Shown here one piece after another: positions 7,741-13,048 of a stretch of DNA of 20,742 nt. The DNA lies in contig CAJUDT010000038.1 of the NCBI GenBank assembly GCA_910585415.1, positions 1-20,742 of the forward strand, read 5' to 3'. The first letter of the stretch is position 1. The number at the start of each line of letters is the position of its first letter. Made by a program: the position numbers and the translations under genes. The notes beneath the pieces were generated by a model, which was not told where the DNA came from, did not search any database, and saw only the letters and a list, made by a program, of their open reading frames with translations. This DNA comes from an uncultured Flavonifractor sp. (lineage in GTDB: Bacteria; Bacillota; Clostridia; Oscillospirales; Oscillospiraceae).

Positions 7741-7920
7741 ATGATGGAGTCGATTGCCGGCATGGCAATGGATATGAGCGCCGCGCAGTTTGCGACAAAT
7801 TATTCCATAGCCGTCACCAAGAAGATGATGGACACCCAGGAGCTGGCCGCGCAGGAGATGCTGAGAATGCTCCCGCCGCCCACCCAGGGCATGGGAGAGT
7901 TTATCGACGTATATGCCTGA
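7741..7920 (+). CDS. yjfB: YjfB-family putative motility protein
   Basis: A 59-aa ORF starting MMESIAGMAMDMSAAQFATN and ending in PTQGMGEFIDVYA. The M-rich helical start, the central VTKKMMDTQELAAQEMLRML helix and the short polar tail fit the YjfB family of small putative motility proteins, whose B. subtilis member belongs to the sigma-D regulon. The biochemical role is unknown. AAAGGAGG (7725-7732) lies 8 nt before the first ATG. The second ATG (7744) is an alternative start. It is the last gene of the flagellar operon and is followed within 10 nt by a strong terminator. Flagellin often occupies this place in other Firmicutes but is absent here. Confidence 0.8.
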   Translation: MMESIAGMAMDMSAAQFATNYSIAVTKKMMDTQELAAQEMLRMLPPPTQGMGEFIDVYA

Positions 7921-7929
7921 CCTTGTCTG

Positions 7930-7969
7930 TAAAAAAACCCGGTCCGCTTGCCTGCGGACCGGGTTTTTA
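7930..7969 (+). terminator. Rho-independent terminator of the flagellar operon
   Basis: The stem AAAAACCCGGTCCGC (7933-7947) pairs perfectly with GCGGACCGGGTTTTT (7954-7968) around a 6-nt loop. A-tract and T-tract flank the GC stem, so it could act in both directions. It closes the flgM-yjfB operon. Confidence 0.92.
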
Positions 7970-8068
7970 CGTGGAGGACCAAGGCCCCGACATCTGCATC
8001 CTTCAACAAGCGCCCGCCCGGTTGCCGGGCAGTACGCCAAAGGTCCGCAGAGAGCCGGAAGCGGGTAC

Positions 8069-8109
8069 GAAGTTCTTTTTGGTTCTTTTTCTTACAAGAA
8101 AAAGAATCA
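8069..8109 (-). repeat. 41-nt hairpin repeat, copy 1, overlapping a stop codon
   Basis: On the minus strand it begins with the TGA stop of the neighbouring 70-aa gene. It continues TTCTTTTTCTT, two loop bases, AAGAAAAAGAA (a perfect 11-bp stem), then CCAAAAAGAACTTC. The same 41 nt occur at 12780-12820 on the plus strand with one difference in the loop. It probably acts as an intrinsic terminator for the minus-strand gene. The two copies also share their relation to the stop codon. Confidence 0.8.
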
Positions 8110-8319
8110 AAGGCGGCGGAGTTCCTCCAATGTACGGTTGATGTCCTGGGGGGACAGGCGGTTTCGGGCAAAGGCTACCGCCTGTTCCAGGGTGGCCTTT
8201 CGGGCCATGTTCAGCATGGGATGCCGGAGCAGTGTGGGAAACCGCCGCTGAAGAACGGCGTGGGACGCGGGATTGTCCAGAAGCTCCCCCAGAGTGATGC
8301 GGTTGTTTTTCAGATTCAT
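8107..8319 (-). CDS. Small helical protein of unknown function (70 aa)
   Basis: A 70-aa basic, helical protein: MNLKNNRITLGELLDNPASH, then AVLQRRFPTLLRHPMLNMAR, then KATLEQAVAFARNRLSPQDI and a short tail. I do not recognise a named family with confidence. The LGELLDNPxxxxVLxxxFPxLLxHPMLxMAR pattern recalls a short helical module seen in other clostridial proteins, but that is memory of style only. The ATG is chosen over an in-frame GTG at 8328 because GGGAGGTG (8326-8333 on the complement) then has normal spacing. The TGA stop is part of the 41-nt repeat. It is transcribed divergently from the gamma carbonic anhydrase gene. No membrane span, signal or Cys motif is seen. The strong ribosome site and sensible composition argue that it is real. 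Confidence 0.7.
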   Translation of the reverse strand: MNLKNNRITLGELLDNPASHAVLQRRFPTLLRHPMLNMARKATLEQAVAFARNRLSPQDINRTLEELRRL

Positions 8320-8366
8320 TGGTTTCACCTCCCACCCATCCTATGCGCATCCGCCGCAGATTTGAC

Positions 8367-8395
8367 TTGCCAGGCGGGGGGATACCCGGTATAAT
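8367..8395 (+). promoter_or_regulatory. Sigma-A promoter for the gamma carbonic anhydrase gene
   Basis: TTGCCA (8367-8372), 17 nt, then a perfect TATAAT (8390-8395) lies 35 nt before the start codon. TTGACT at 8362-8367 resembles a -35 too but would give a 22-nt spacer. Confidence 0.75.
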
Positions 8396-8430
8396 AGTGA
8401 AATTACCGAAGTGGAAAGGATGAACATGCA

Positions 8431-8955
8431 ATGCTCTATCAAGCAAAGGGCCGCACGCCCGCCGTGGACCCCAAAGCCCGTCTGGCGGATAACTGCGCCG
8501 TGTCCGGGGACGTGACCCTGGGCGCGGGGGTCAACGTGTGGTACAGCGCCGTACTGCGGGGGGATACCGCCCCCATCACCGTGGGCGAGGGCTCCAACAT
8601 TCAGGACGGCGTGGTGGTCCACGGGGGCCGGGGCTTCCCGGTGTCCATCGGCAAAAACGTCAGTGTGGGCCACCGGGCCGTGGTCCACGGGTGTACCGTG
8701 GAGGACGAGTGCCTCATCGGCATGGGGTCCGTTCTGCTCAACGGGTGCACCATCGGCGCCGGGAGCATCGTGGCGGCGGGGGCCCTGGTGACCCAGGGGG
8801 CCGTGATTCCGCCGGGGAGCCTGGTGGTAGGCACACCGGGCCGGGTGGTCCGGGCCCTGCGGCCGGAGGAAGCCGCCGACCTGCCCCAATCGGCGGAGCG
8901 TTACCGCAAGCTGGCGGAGGACGGCTTGCCCCTCTGGGAGGACCGCCAGCCGTAA
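8431..8955 (+). CDS. Gamma-class carbonic anhydrase-like hexapeptide-repeat protein
   Basis: A 174-aa left-handed beta-helix protein with many hexapeptide-repeat steps. The family core is VWYSAVLRGDTAPITVGEGS, then NIQDGVVVH and VSVGHRAVVHGCTV. His64, His81 and His86 occupy the three zinc-ligand positions of the gamma carbonic anhydrase / YrdA / PaaY family. It may hydrate CO2 or act on a CoA-linked substrate. Many bacterial members show little carbonic anhydrase activity, so the reaction is uncertain. The length is typical. The ATG follows GGAAAGGA at a spacing of 10. The gene is monocistronic with its own promoter, and its TAA stop forms the first bases of the cloverleaf repeat. Confidence 0.9.
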   Translation: MLYQAKGRTPAVDPKARLADNCAVSGDVTLGAGVNVWYSAVLRGDTAPITVGEGSNIQDGVVVHGGRGFPVSIGKNVSVGHRAVVHGCTVEDECLIGMGSVLLNGCTIGAGSIVAAGALVTQGAVIPPGSLVVGTPGRVVRALRPEEAADLPQSAERYRKLAEDGLPLWEDRQP

Positions 8956-9039
8956 TACTATTTCTTGATAAAAAGATTAAAAATCTTTTTATGGCGGCGT
9001 GAGACGCCGCCGCGCCTGCGGCGCACCAAGAAAAGTATT
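8953..9039 (+). repeat. Cloverleaf palindromic element, unit A
   Basis: A 13-bp closing stem with one bulged A (8954-8967 with 9027-9039) encloses three hairpins placed end to end. They are 8968-8992 (11-bp AT-rich stem, loop AAA), 8993-9011 (8-bp stem GGCGGCGT/ACGCCGCC, loop GAG) and 9012-9024 (5-bp stem GCGCC/GGCGC, loop TGC). The element starts at the TAA stop of the carbonic anhydrase gene. It is not a tRNA: there is no T-loop or anticodon arm of standard size. It probably ends that transcript or is a mobile repeat. Confidence 0.8.
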
Positions 9040-9045
9040 GACAAC

Positions 9046-9116
9046 ATTCTTGGCGGCTGCGCCGCCGGGCCGCAGAATGCGGCCCCATAAAACGATGCAA
9101 TCGTTTTATGAAGAAT
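9046..9116 (-). repeat. Cloverleaf palindromic element, unit B, inverted
   Basis: The closing stem ATTCTT/AAGAAT (9046-9051, 9111-9116) encloses three contiguous perfect hairpins with no unpaired joints: 9052-9066 (GGCGGC-TGC-GCCGCC), 9067-9085 (GGGCCGC-AGAAT-GCGGCCC) and 9086-9110 (CATAAAACGAT-GCA-ATCGTTTTATG). Read on the minus strand, the order AT-rich arm, GC arm, GC arm is that of unit A, so B is an inverted, diverged relative placed 6 nt from A. Confidence 0.78.
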
Positions 9117-9170
9117 TAGTATAAGACGCTCCCCCTCTGCTGTGGAAAAAATTGGTTTGTCCAGCGCGGG

Positions 9171-9195
9171 TATAGCGCCGCAATGGCGGCGCATA
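9171..9195. repeat. GC-rich hairpin in the DUF1540 leader
   Basis: GCGCCGC (9175-9181) pairs with GCGGCGC (9186-9192) around a 4-nt loop, extended by TAT/ATA with one bulge. TAGTAT at 9117-9122 also pairs with ATACTA at 9193-9198, so this hairpin may belong to a third, degenerate repeat unit. I see no convincing sigma-A promoter between it and the DUF1540 start. Confidence 0.5.
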
Positions 9196-9228
9196 CTAGA
9201 ACCAGACCCACAAAGGAGGAATTACAAC

Positions 9229-9417
9229 ATGAGTTGGAACGTCAATCCCAGTATCAAATGCTCCGTGACCAGCTGCTCACACCATTGCAGCGACAAGGAC
9301 TATTGCTCCCTCAATGAGATTAAGGTGGGCTGCTGTGACAAGGCAGTCACCAACTGCGCCTCCACCGAGTGCGCATCCTTTGAGCTGGGCAAGGGCGGCA
9401 GCTGTAGCTGCCACTAA
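9229..9417 (+). CDS. DUF1540 cysteine-rich small protein
   Basis: A 62-aa protein with ten cysteines (C11, C16, C20, C26, C35, C36, C43, C48, C59, C61). It has the DUF1540 pattern IKCSVTSCSHHCSDKDYCSL followed by IKV, a Cys pair and TNCASTECASFEL. Such proteins are common in spore-forming Clostridia. A metal-binding role is often suspected but no function is established. The spacing of the Cys residues suggests one metal or Fe-S-like site, plus a CxC tail. AAAGGAGGA (9212-9220) fixes the start at ATG 9229. An upstream in-frame GTG (9142) has no ribosome site and would lie in the palindromic leader. A bidirectional terminator separates it from convergent ridA. Confidence 0.88.
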   Translation: MSWNVNPSIKCSVTSCSHHCSDKDYCSLNEIKVGCCDKAVTNCASTECASFELGKGGSCSCH

Positions 9418-9434
9418 ACAGCAAACAACAGCAA

Positions 9435-9474
9435 CACAGCGGAGGGAGCCCGGTTTGGGACTCCCTCCGCTGTG
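9435..9474. terminator. Bidirectional terminator between DUF1540 and ridA
   Basis: The stem CACAGCGGAGGGAG (9435-9448) pairs perfectly with CTCCCTCCGCTGTG (9461-9474) around a 12-nt loop. T-tracts are weak on both sides. It lies between two convergent genes. Confidence 0.75.
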
Positions 9475-9495
9475 CGTATTCCGGAAGATACCGGC

Positions 9496-9870
9496 TTACT
9501 GAACGGCCACAGCCTCGATTTCAAAGAGCGCGCCCTTGGGCAGAGCGGCCACCTGTACGCAGGAGCGGGCGGGGGCCTCGCCGGTGAAATACTCGGCATA
9601 GATGGCGTTGATGGCGGCAAAGTCGTTGATGTCCGCCAGGAACACGGTGGTCTTGACCACGTCGGCGCAGGTCATATTCGCGGCGCCCAGCACGGCGGTG
9701 AGGTTGTCCAGAGCCTGACGGGCCTGGGCCTCCACTCCGGCGGGGAGCTCCCCGGTGGCGGGGACAAGGCCCAGCTGACCGGAGGTGTACAGGGTATTGC
9801 CCGCCAGCTTGGCGTGGCAGTAGGGCCCCACGGCGGCGGGGGCGTTGGCGGCAGTGATGGTCTGATTCAT
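9496..9870 (-). CDS. ridA: RidA, reactive enamine/imine deaminase
   Basis: A 124-aa YjgF/YER057c/UK114 protein. The family signature PARSCVQVAALPKGALFEIE lies at 100-119, with Arg102 and Glu118 in the positions that bind the carboxylate and water. GPYCHAKLAGNTLYTSGQLG near the N terminus is also typical. RidA is a cytosolic homotrimer that hydrolyses 2-aminoacrylate and related enamines made by PLP enzymes such as threonine dehydratase, protecting those enzymes. Its length is normal. AAAGGAGG on the complement precedes the ATG. It is monocistronic, with a clear TATAAT promoter, and is divergent from the bceAB-type genes. Confidence 0.95.
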   Translation of the reverse strand: MNQTITAANAPAAVGPYCHAKLAGNTLYTSGQLGLVPATGELPAGVEAQARQALDNLTAVLGAANMTCADVVKTTVFLADINDFAAINAIYAEYFTGEAPARSCVQVAALPKGALFEIEAVAVQ

Positions 9871-9903
9871 AAAAAAACGTCCTCCTTTTTGTAACTGCCC
9901 TCT

Positions 9904-9931
9904 ATTATACCGGAAATCTAAAAAAACACAA
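9904..9931 (-). promoter_or_regulatory. Sigma-A promoter of ridA
   Basis: On the minus strand TTGTGT (9926-9931), a 16-nt spacer and a perfect TATAAT (9904-9909) lie 34 nt upstream of the ridA start. Confidence 0.65.
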
Positions 9932-9936
9932 GGGGG

Positions 9937-9953
9937 TCAGAAAAATTTTCTGA
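9937..9953. promoter_or_regulatory. Perfect 17-bp dyad between ridA and bceA
   Basis: TCAGAAAAATTTTCTGA is two perfect 8-bp half sites around one central base, 6 nt upstream of the ridA -35. It has the size of a repressor operator. Part of it matches half of the CodY box (AATTTTCWGAAAATT) but the other half does not. The binding protein is unknown. Confidence 0.4.
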
Positions 9954-9961
9954 TGGAAACC

Positions 9962-9975
9962 TTACAAAAGTGTCA
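9962..9975 (+). promoter_or_regulatory. BceR-like operator upstream of bceAB
   Basis: TTACA-AAAG-TGTCA fits the TNACA-N4-TGTNA inverted repeat recognised by BceR-type response regulators upstream of Bce transporter genes in Bacillus. It lies about 80 nt before the bceA start. Overlapping it, CTTAC (9961-9965) and GTAAG (9983-9987) form a wider dyad. A weak -10 (TATGCT, 10020-10025) follows. The site match is seen; binding is inferred. Confidence 0.45.
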
Positions 9976-10054
9976 CCAAAGCGTAAGCCAAACCTATGGC
10001 ACGCGGCCCGGCGGTCTGGTATGCTTAGAGCAGACAACAAAGGAGGGATGCCCC

Positions 10055-10822
10055 ATGGCGGCAATTTTGGAAGTGGACCATCTGCAAAAATATTACGGTG
10101 TCCGGGGGAGCGTCACCCGGGCCATCAACGACCTGAGCTTCACCGTGGACCGGGGGGAATTTGTGGGGATTATGGGGGCCTCCGGCAGCGGCAAGACCAC
10201 CCTGCTCAACTGCATTGCCACCATCGACGCCCCCACCGCCGGACGCATTGCCGTAGAGGGGAAGGAAATCACCCGCCTGAAAAGCCGGGAGCTCTCCCGG
10301 TTCCGCCGGGAACGGCTGGGGTTTGTGTTCCAGGACGCCAACCTGTTGGACACCCTCACCGCCTTTGAAAACATCGCCCTGGCGCTGACCATCCAAAAGG
10401 TCCCCGCCGCCCAGGTGGAGCCGCGGGTGAAGGAGACGGCCCGGCTGCTGGATATCAGCGAGTGCCTGAACAAGTATCCCTACCAGCTCTCCGGGGGCCA
10501 GCGGCAGCGGACGGCGGCGGCCCGGGCCATCATCACCAACCCCGCCCTGATTCTGGCCGACGAGCCCACCGGGGCCCTGGATTCCAAGTCCGCCCGGCTG
10601 CTGCTGGACCGGTTCGAGGTCCTCAACCGGGAGATGCAGGCGACTATTCTCATGGTCACCCATGACGCTTTTACCGCCTCCTACTGCCGCCGCATCCTCT
10701 TCATCAAGGACGGCCGGCCCTTCACCGAGCTCATCCGTGGGGACCAGGGGCGGAAGGAGTTCTTTAACAAGATCATTGAGGTGGTCACGATTTTGGGAGG
10801 TGACTCCGGCGATGTTCTCTAA
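10055..10822 (+). CDS. bceA: BceA-type ABC transporter ATP-binding protein
   Basis: A 255-aa ATPase of the MacB/BceA group. Walker A is GASGSGKT (41-48), the signature LSGGQRQR starts near 145, and Walker B with D-loop is LILADEPTGALD (about 165-176). The N terminus ILEVDHLQKYYGVRG is typical of BceA proteins. Together with the next gene it should form a transporter that frees lipid II-cycle intermediates from peptide antibiotics such as bacitracin, and senses flux for a histidine kinase. AAAGGAGGG (10039-10047) fixes the ATG at 10055. A longer in-frame reading from 9953 would run through the operator-like DNA and has no ribosome site. It overlaps the permease gene by 11 nt. The substrate is unproven. 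Confidence 0.9.
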   Translation: MAAILEVDHLQKYYGVRGSVTRAINDLSFTVDRGEFVGIMGASGSGKTTLLNCIATIDAPTAGRIAVEGKEITRLKSRELSRFRRERLGFVFQDANLLDTLTAFENIALALTIQKVPAAQVEPRVKETARLLDISECLNKYPYQLSGGQRQRTAAARAIITNPALILADEPTGALDSKSARLLLDRFEVLNREMQATILMVTHDAFTASYCRRILFIKDGRPFTELIRGDQGRKEFFNKIIEVVTILGGDSGDVL

Positions 10823-12782
10823 GCTGGCCCTGAAAAACGTGGTCCGCAGTGTGCGGGACTACTCGGTGTATTTTCTCACACTCACCTTTGGCGTGTGTAT
10901 CTTTTACGTATTCAACTCCATGGACGCCCAGTATGTCATGGACGCCCTGCGCTCCAGCCGCTCCAACATCATTGAGGTGCTGGTGACCCTCATCGACGTG
11001 CTCTCCGCCTTCGTGTCGGTGGTGCTGGGCTTTCTGATTCTCTACGCCAACCGCTTCATGATCCGCCGCCGGAAGCGGGAGCTGGGGACTTACCTGCTCC
11101 TGGGTATGGACGGCGGACTGGTGTCCGGCCTGCTGCTGCTGGAAACCCTGCTCATCGGCCTGTTTTCCCTGGGGGCGGGGCTGGCGCTGGGGGTGGTGCT
11201 CTCTCAGTTTATCTCTATCCTCACCGCCGGACTCTTTCAAATTACCCTCACGGAGTTCTACTTCGTCTTCTCCCTGAAGGCAGTCCTGAAGACCGCACTG
11301 TATTTTGGGGTCATCTTCCTGGTGGTGATGTTCTTCAACTCCTTCACCGTCTCCCGGCAGAAGCTCATTGACCTGCTCCACGCCCACCGGGAAAACCAGG
11401 ACCTGAAGCTCAAAAGCGTCCGGGCCTCCCTGGTCATGTTCCTGGCGGGGGCCGCGCTGCTGGCCATCGCCTACACCATGCTGCTCCGGCGGGGGATTTT
11501 GACCATCGACACCCTGTTCTTCGTGATGCTGGGCCTGGGGAGCCTGGGGACCCTGCTGTTTTTCCGGTCCCTGTCGGGCTTCCTGCTGAAATTGTGCCAG
11601 TCGGCCAAGGGGATGTATTACCGGGGCTTAAATATGTTCATCCTCCGGCAGTTCAATTCCCGGATTAACAGCACCTATGTGTCCATGACGGTCATCTGTC
11701 TGATGCTCCTGCTGGCCATCGGCATCACCGCCTGCTCCATCGGCCTGAACAACACCATTTCCAGCATCACCGACGGGACGGCCCCCTACGATGTGACGGT
11801 GCAATTCCTCTCCAGCGGCGGGACCCCCGCGCCCGACCTGGAGCGGTGGCTTGCTGAGGACGGCTTCGACCCGGCGGAGGAGCTGGGGGACTATCTGGTG
11901 TACCAGAGCGGCTGGGCGGAGCTGGACCGGGTGGGAGAGGACTTGCCCGTAACGGTCCATGTGCTCTTTCAATCGGACTGCGACCGCCTGCTGGAGCTCC
12001 AGGGCAGGGAGCCCCTGAGGCTGGGGGAGAACGAGTACGGCCTGCTCCTGGGGACCTTGCAGGAGCCGGAGGATAATCCGGTGTATGAAACGCGCCCTGT
12101 GCTGGAGATCAACGAAAGCGCACTGCTTCCGGGCCCCACAGACCGTGCGGTCCTCCAGACCGGAGCGGAAACCGGCGAGTGGTATGTGGTCCTGCCGGAC
12201 TGGGCCTCGGACATCCCCCTCTTTGGCGTGGAGTGGAATCTCGTCGGCAATTACGCCCCCGGCGCGGACGCCCAGGGGGCCAACGACCGTCTGGCAGAGG
12301 CCGTGCGCCAGCTGGTACCCCGGGAGGAGCAGGAGATCTACGACGGCTACGTCTACGGCTGGGCGACCAAGCTGGACATCTACGAGCAGACCATGGGTTC
12401 CAAAATCATCGTCCTGTTTCTGGGCATTTATCTGGGCATTGTCTTTCTGCTGTGCTCGGCGGCGGTGCTGGCCCTCCAGCAGCTGTCCCAGGCCGCAGAC
12501 AATCAGGAGCGCTATGCCGTCCTCACCCGGCTGGGGGTGGAGGAGCGGATGCGGGACCGCTCGGTGTATGTACAGGTTTTTCTGGCCTTCTTCGCGCCCC
12601 TGGCCCTGGCGGTGGTCCACGCGGCGGTGGGCATGACCTCCGCCAACGAGGCCATTGCCGTTGTGGGCAAGGTGGACTCCGCGGCCTCCAGCGCCGTGAC
12701 GGCGGTGTTTATCCTGGTGGTCTACGGGGCCTATTTCCTGGCCACCTGCCTGGGGAGCCGGAGAATTGTACGCGGAAAATGA
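10812..12782 (+). CDS. bceB: BceB-type FtsX-family ABC transporter permease
   Basis: A 656-aa membrane protein with the ten-span plan of BceB permeases. Spans lie near 18-36, 56-78, 103-130, 155-180, then a group around 200-250 and one near 290-312. An extracellular domain of about 210 residues (roughly 313-525) follows, then three final spans (about 527-550, 590-612, 630-650). The opening FSKLALKNVVRSVRDYSVYF is characteristic, as is RRRKRELGTYLLLGM after span 2. The large loop is the peptide-antibiotic sensing domain in characterised members. GGAGGT (10796-10801) precedes the ATG, within the end of bceA. No bceRS two-component genes adjoin it. Its TGA stop is the first codon of the 41-nt repeat. 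Confidence 0.9.
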   Translation: MFSKLALKNVVRSVRDYSVYFLTLTFGVCIFYVFNSMDAQYVMDALRSSRSNIIEVLVTLIDVLSAFVSVVLGFLILYANRFMIRRRKRELGTYLLLGMDGGLVSGLLLLETLLIGLFSLGAGLALGVVLSQFISILTAGLFQITLTEFYFVFSLKAVLKTALYFGVIFLVVMFFNSFTVSRQKLIDLLHAHRENQDLKLKSVRASLVMFLAGAALLAIAYTMLLRRGILTIDTLFFVMLGLGSLGTLLFFRSLSGFLLKLCQSAKGMYYRGLNMFILRQFNSRINSTYVSMTVICLMLLLAIGITACSIGLNNTISSITDGTAPYDVTVQFLSSGGTPAPDLERWLAEDGFDPAEELGDYLVYQSGWAELDRVGEDLPVTVHVLFQSDCDRLLELQGREPLRLGENEYGLLLGTLQEPEDNPVYETRPVLEINESALLPGPTDRAVLQTGAETGEWYVVLPDWASDIPLFGVEWNLVGNYAPGADAQGANDRLAEAVRQLVPREEQEIYDGYVYGWATKLDIYEQTMGSKIIVLFLGIYLGIVFLLCSAAVLALQQLSQAADNQERYAVLTRLGVEERMRDRSVYVQVFLAFFAPLALAVVHAAVGMTSANEAIAVVGKVDSAASSAVTAVFILVVYGAYFLATCLGSRRIVRGK

Positions 12783-12820
12783 TTCTTTTTCTTGAAAGAA
12801 AAAGAACCAAAAAGAACTTC
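12780..12820 (+). repeat. 41-nt hairpin repeat, copy 2, overlapping the bceB stop
   Basis: It starts with the TGA of bceB, then TTCTTTTTCTT (12783-12793), two loop bases, AAGAAAAAGAA (12796-12806) and CCAAAAAGAACTTC. It is identical to the complement of 8069-8109 except for one loop base. It follows the transporter operon where an intrinsic terminator would be expected. Confidence 0.8.
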
Positions 12821-12901
12821 CACAGCGCTCCCAACCCCCTGCTCTCTTTGACGTTTCGCCCGGTGACGGCGGCATGTCTCTCCGAAGAAAGCTCCATACT
12901 T

Positions 12902-12945
12902 CCGCCCGGCGGACAGAGCCAGCCTCTGCCGCCGGGCGGCTTTTT
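12902..12945 (+). terminator. Strong intrinsic terminator before metNI
   Basis: CCGCCCGGCGG (12902-12912) pairs with CCGCCGGGCGG (12929-12939), and an inner CAGAG/CTCTG extends the stem. It is followed by CTTTTT. It lies 120 nt after the bceB stop and just before a new promoter. The 80 nt between the repeat and this hairpin hold no ORF or riboswitch motif that I recognise. Confidence 0.85.
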
Positions 12946-12948
12946 GCC

Positions 12949-12977
12949 TTGACAGGGGCGGGATTCTGGCTTACAAT
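12949..12977 (+). promoter_or_regulatory. Sigma-A promoter of metNI
   Basis: A perfect TTGACA (12949-12954), exactly 17 nt, then TACAAT (12972-12977). The ~65-nt leader contains a CGCCCG/CGGGCG hairpin (12995-13016) but no SAM riboswitch core or T-box that I can see. Confidence 0.85.
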
Positions 12978-13048
12978 TTACCATGTGCAAAAAACGCCCG
13001 ATTCCCCCAGCGGGCGGGCTGGAACAGGCCGGAAAAGGAGTGCTTGCC

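Noticed and set aside
8362..8395. TTGACT 22 nt from TATAAT upstream of the carbonic anhydrase gene, resembling a spoIIG-type promoter
   Set aside because: TTGCCA gives the normal 17-nt spacing to the same TATAAT, and no Spo0A box is seen.
8953..9039. The cloverleaf as a tRNA or tmRNA gene
   Set aside because: Arm sizes and loops do not fit: no T-loop motif, no 7-nt anticodon loop and no CCA-adjacent acceptor stem.
9038..9043. A perfect TTGACA between the two cloverleaf units, as a possible DUF1540 promoter
   Set aside because: The 17-nt position downstream is GCCGCC inside a hairpin, so there is no -10.
9142..9228. An N-terminal extension of the DUF1540 protein from an in-frame GTG
   Set aside because: No ribosome site; the extension is translated palindrome, and AAAGGAGGA clearly marks ATG 9229.
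12821..12901. A riboswitch between bceB and the metNI promoter
   Set aside because: It lies upstream of both the strong terminator and the met promoter, and I recognise no SAM, T-box, fluoride or guanidine core motif.
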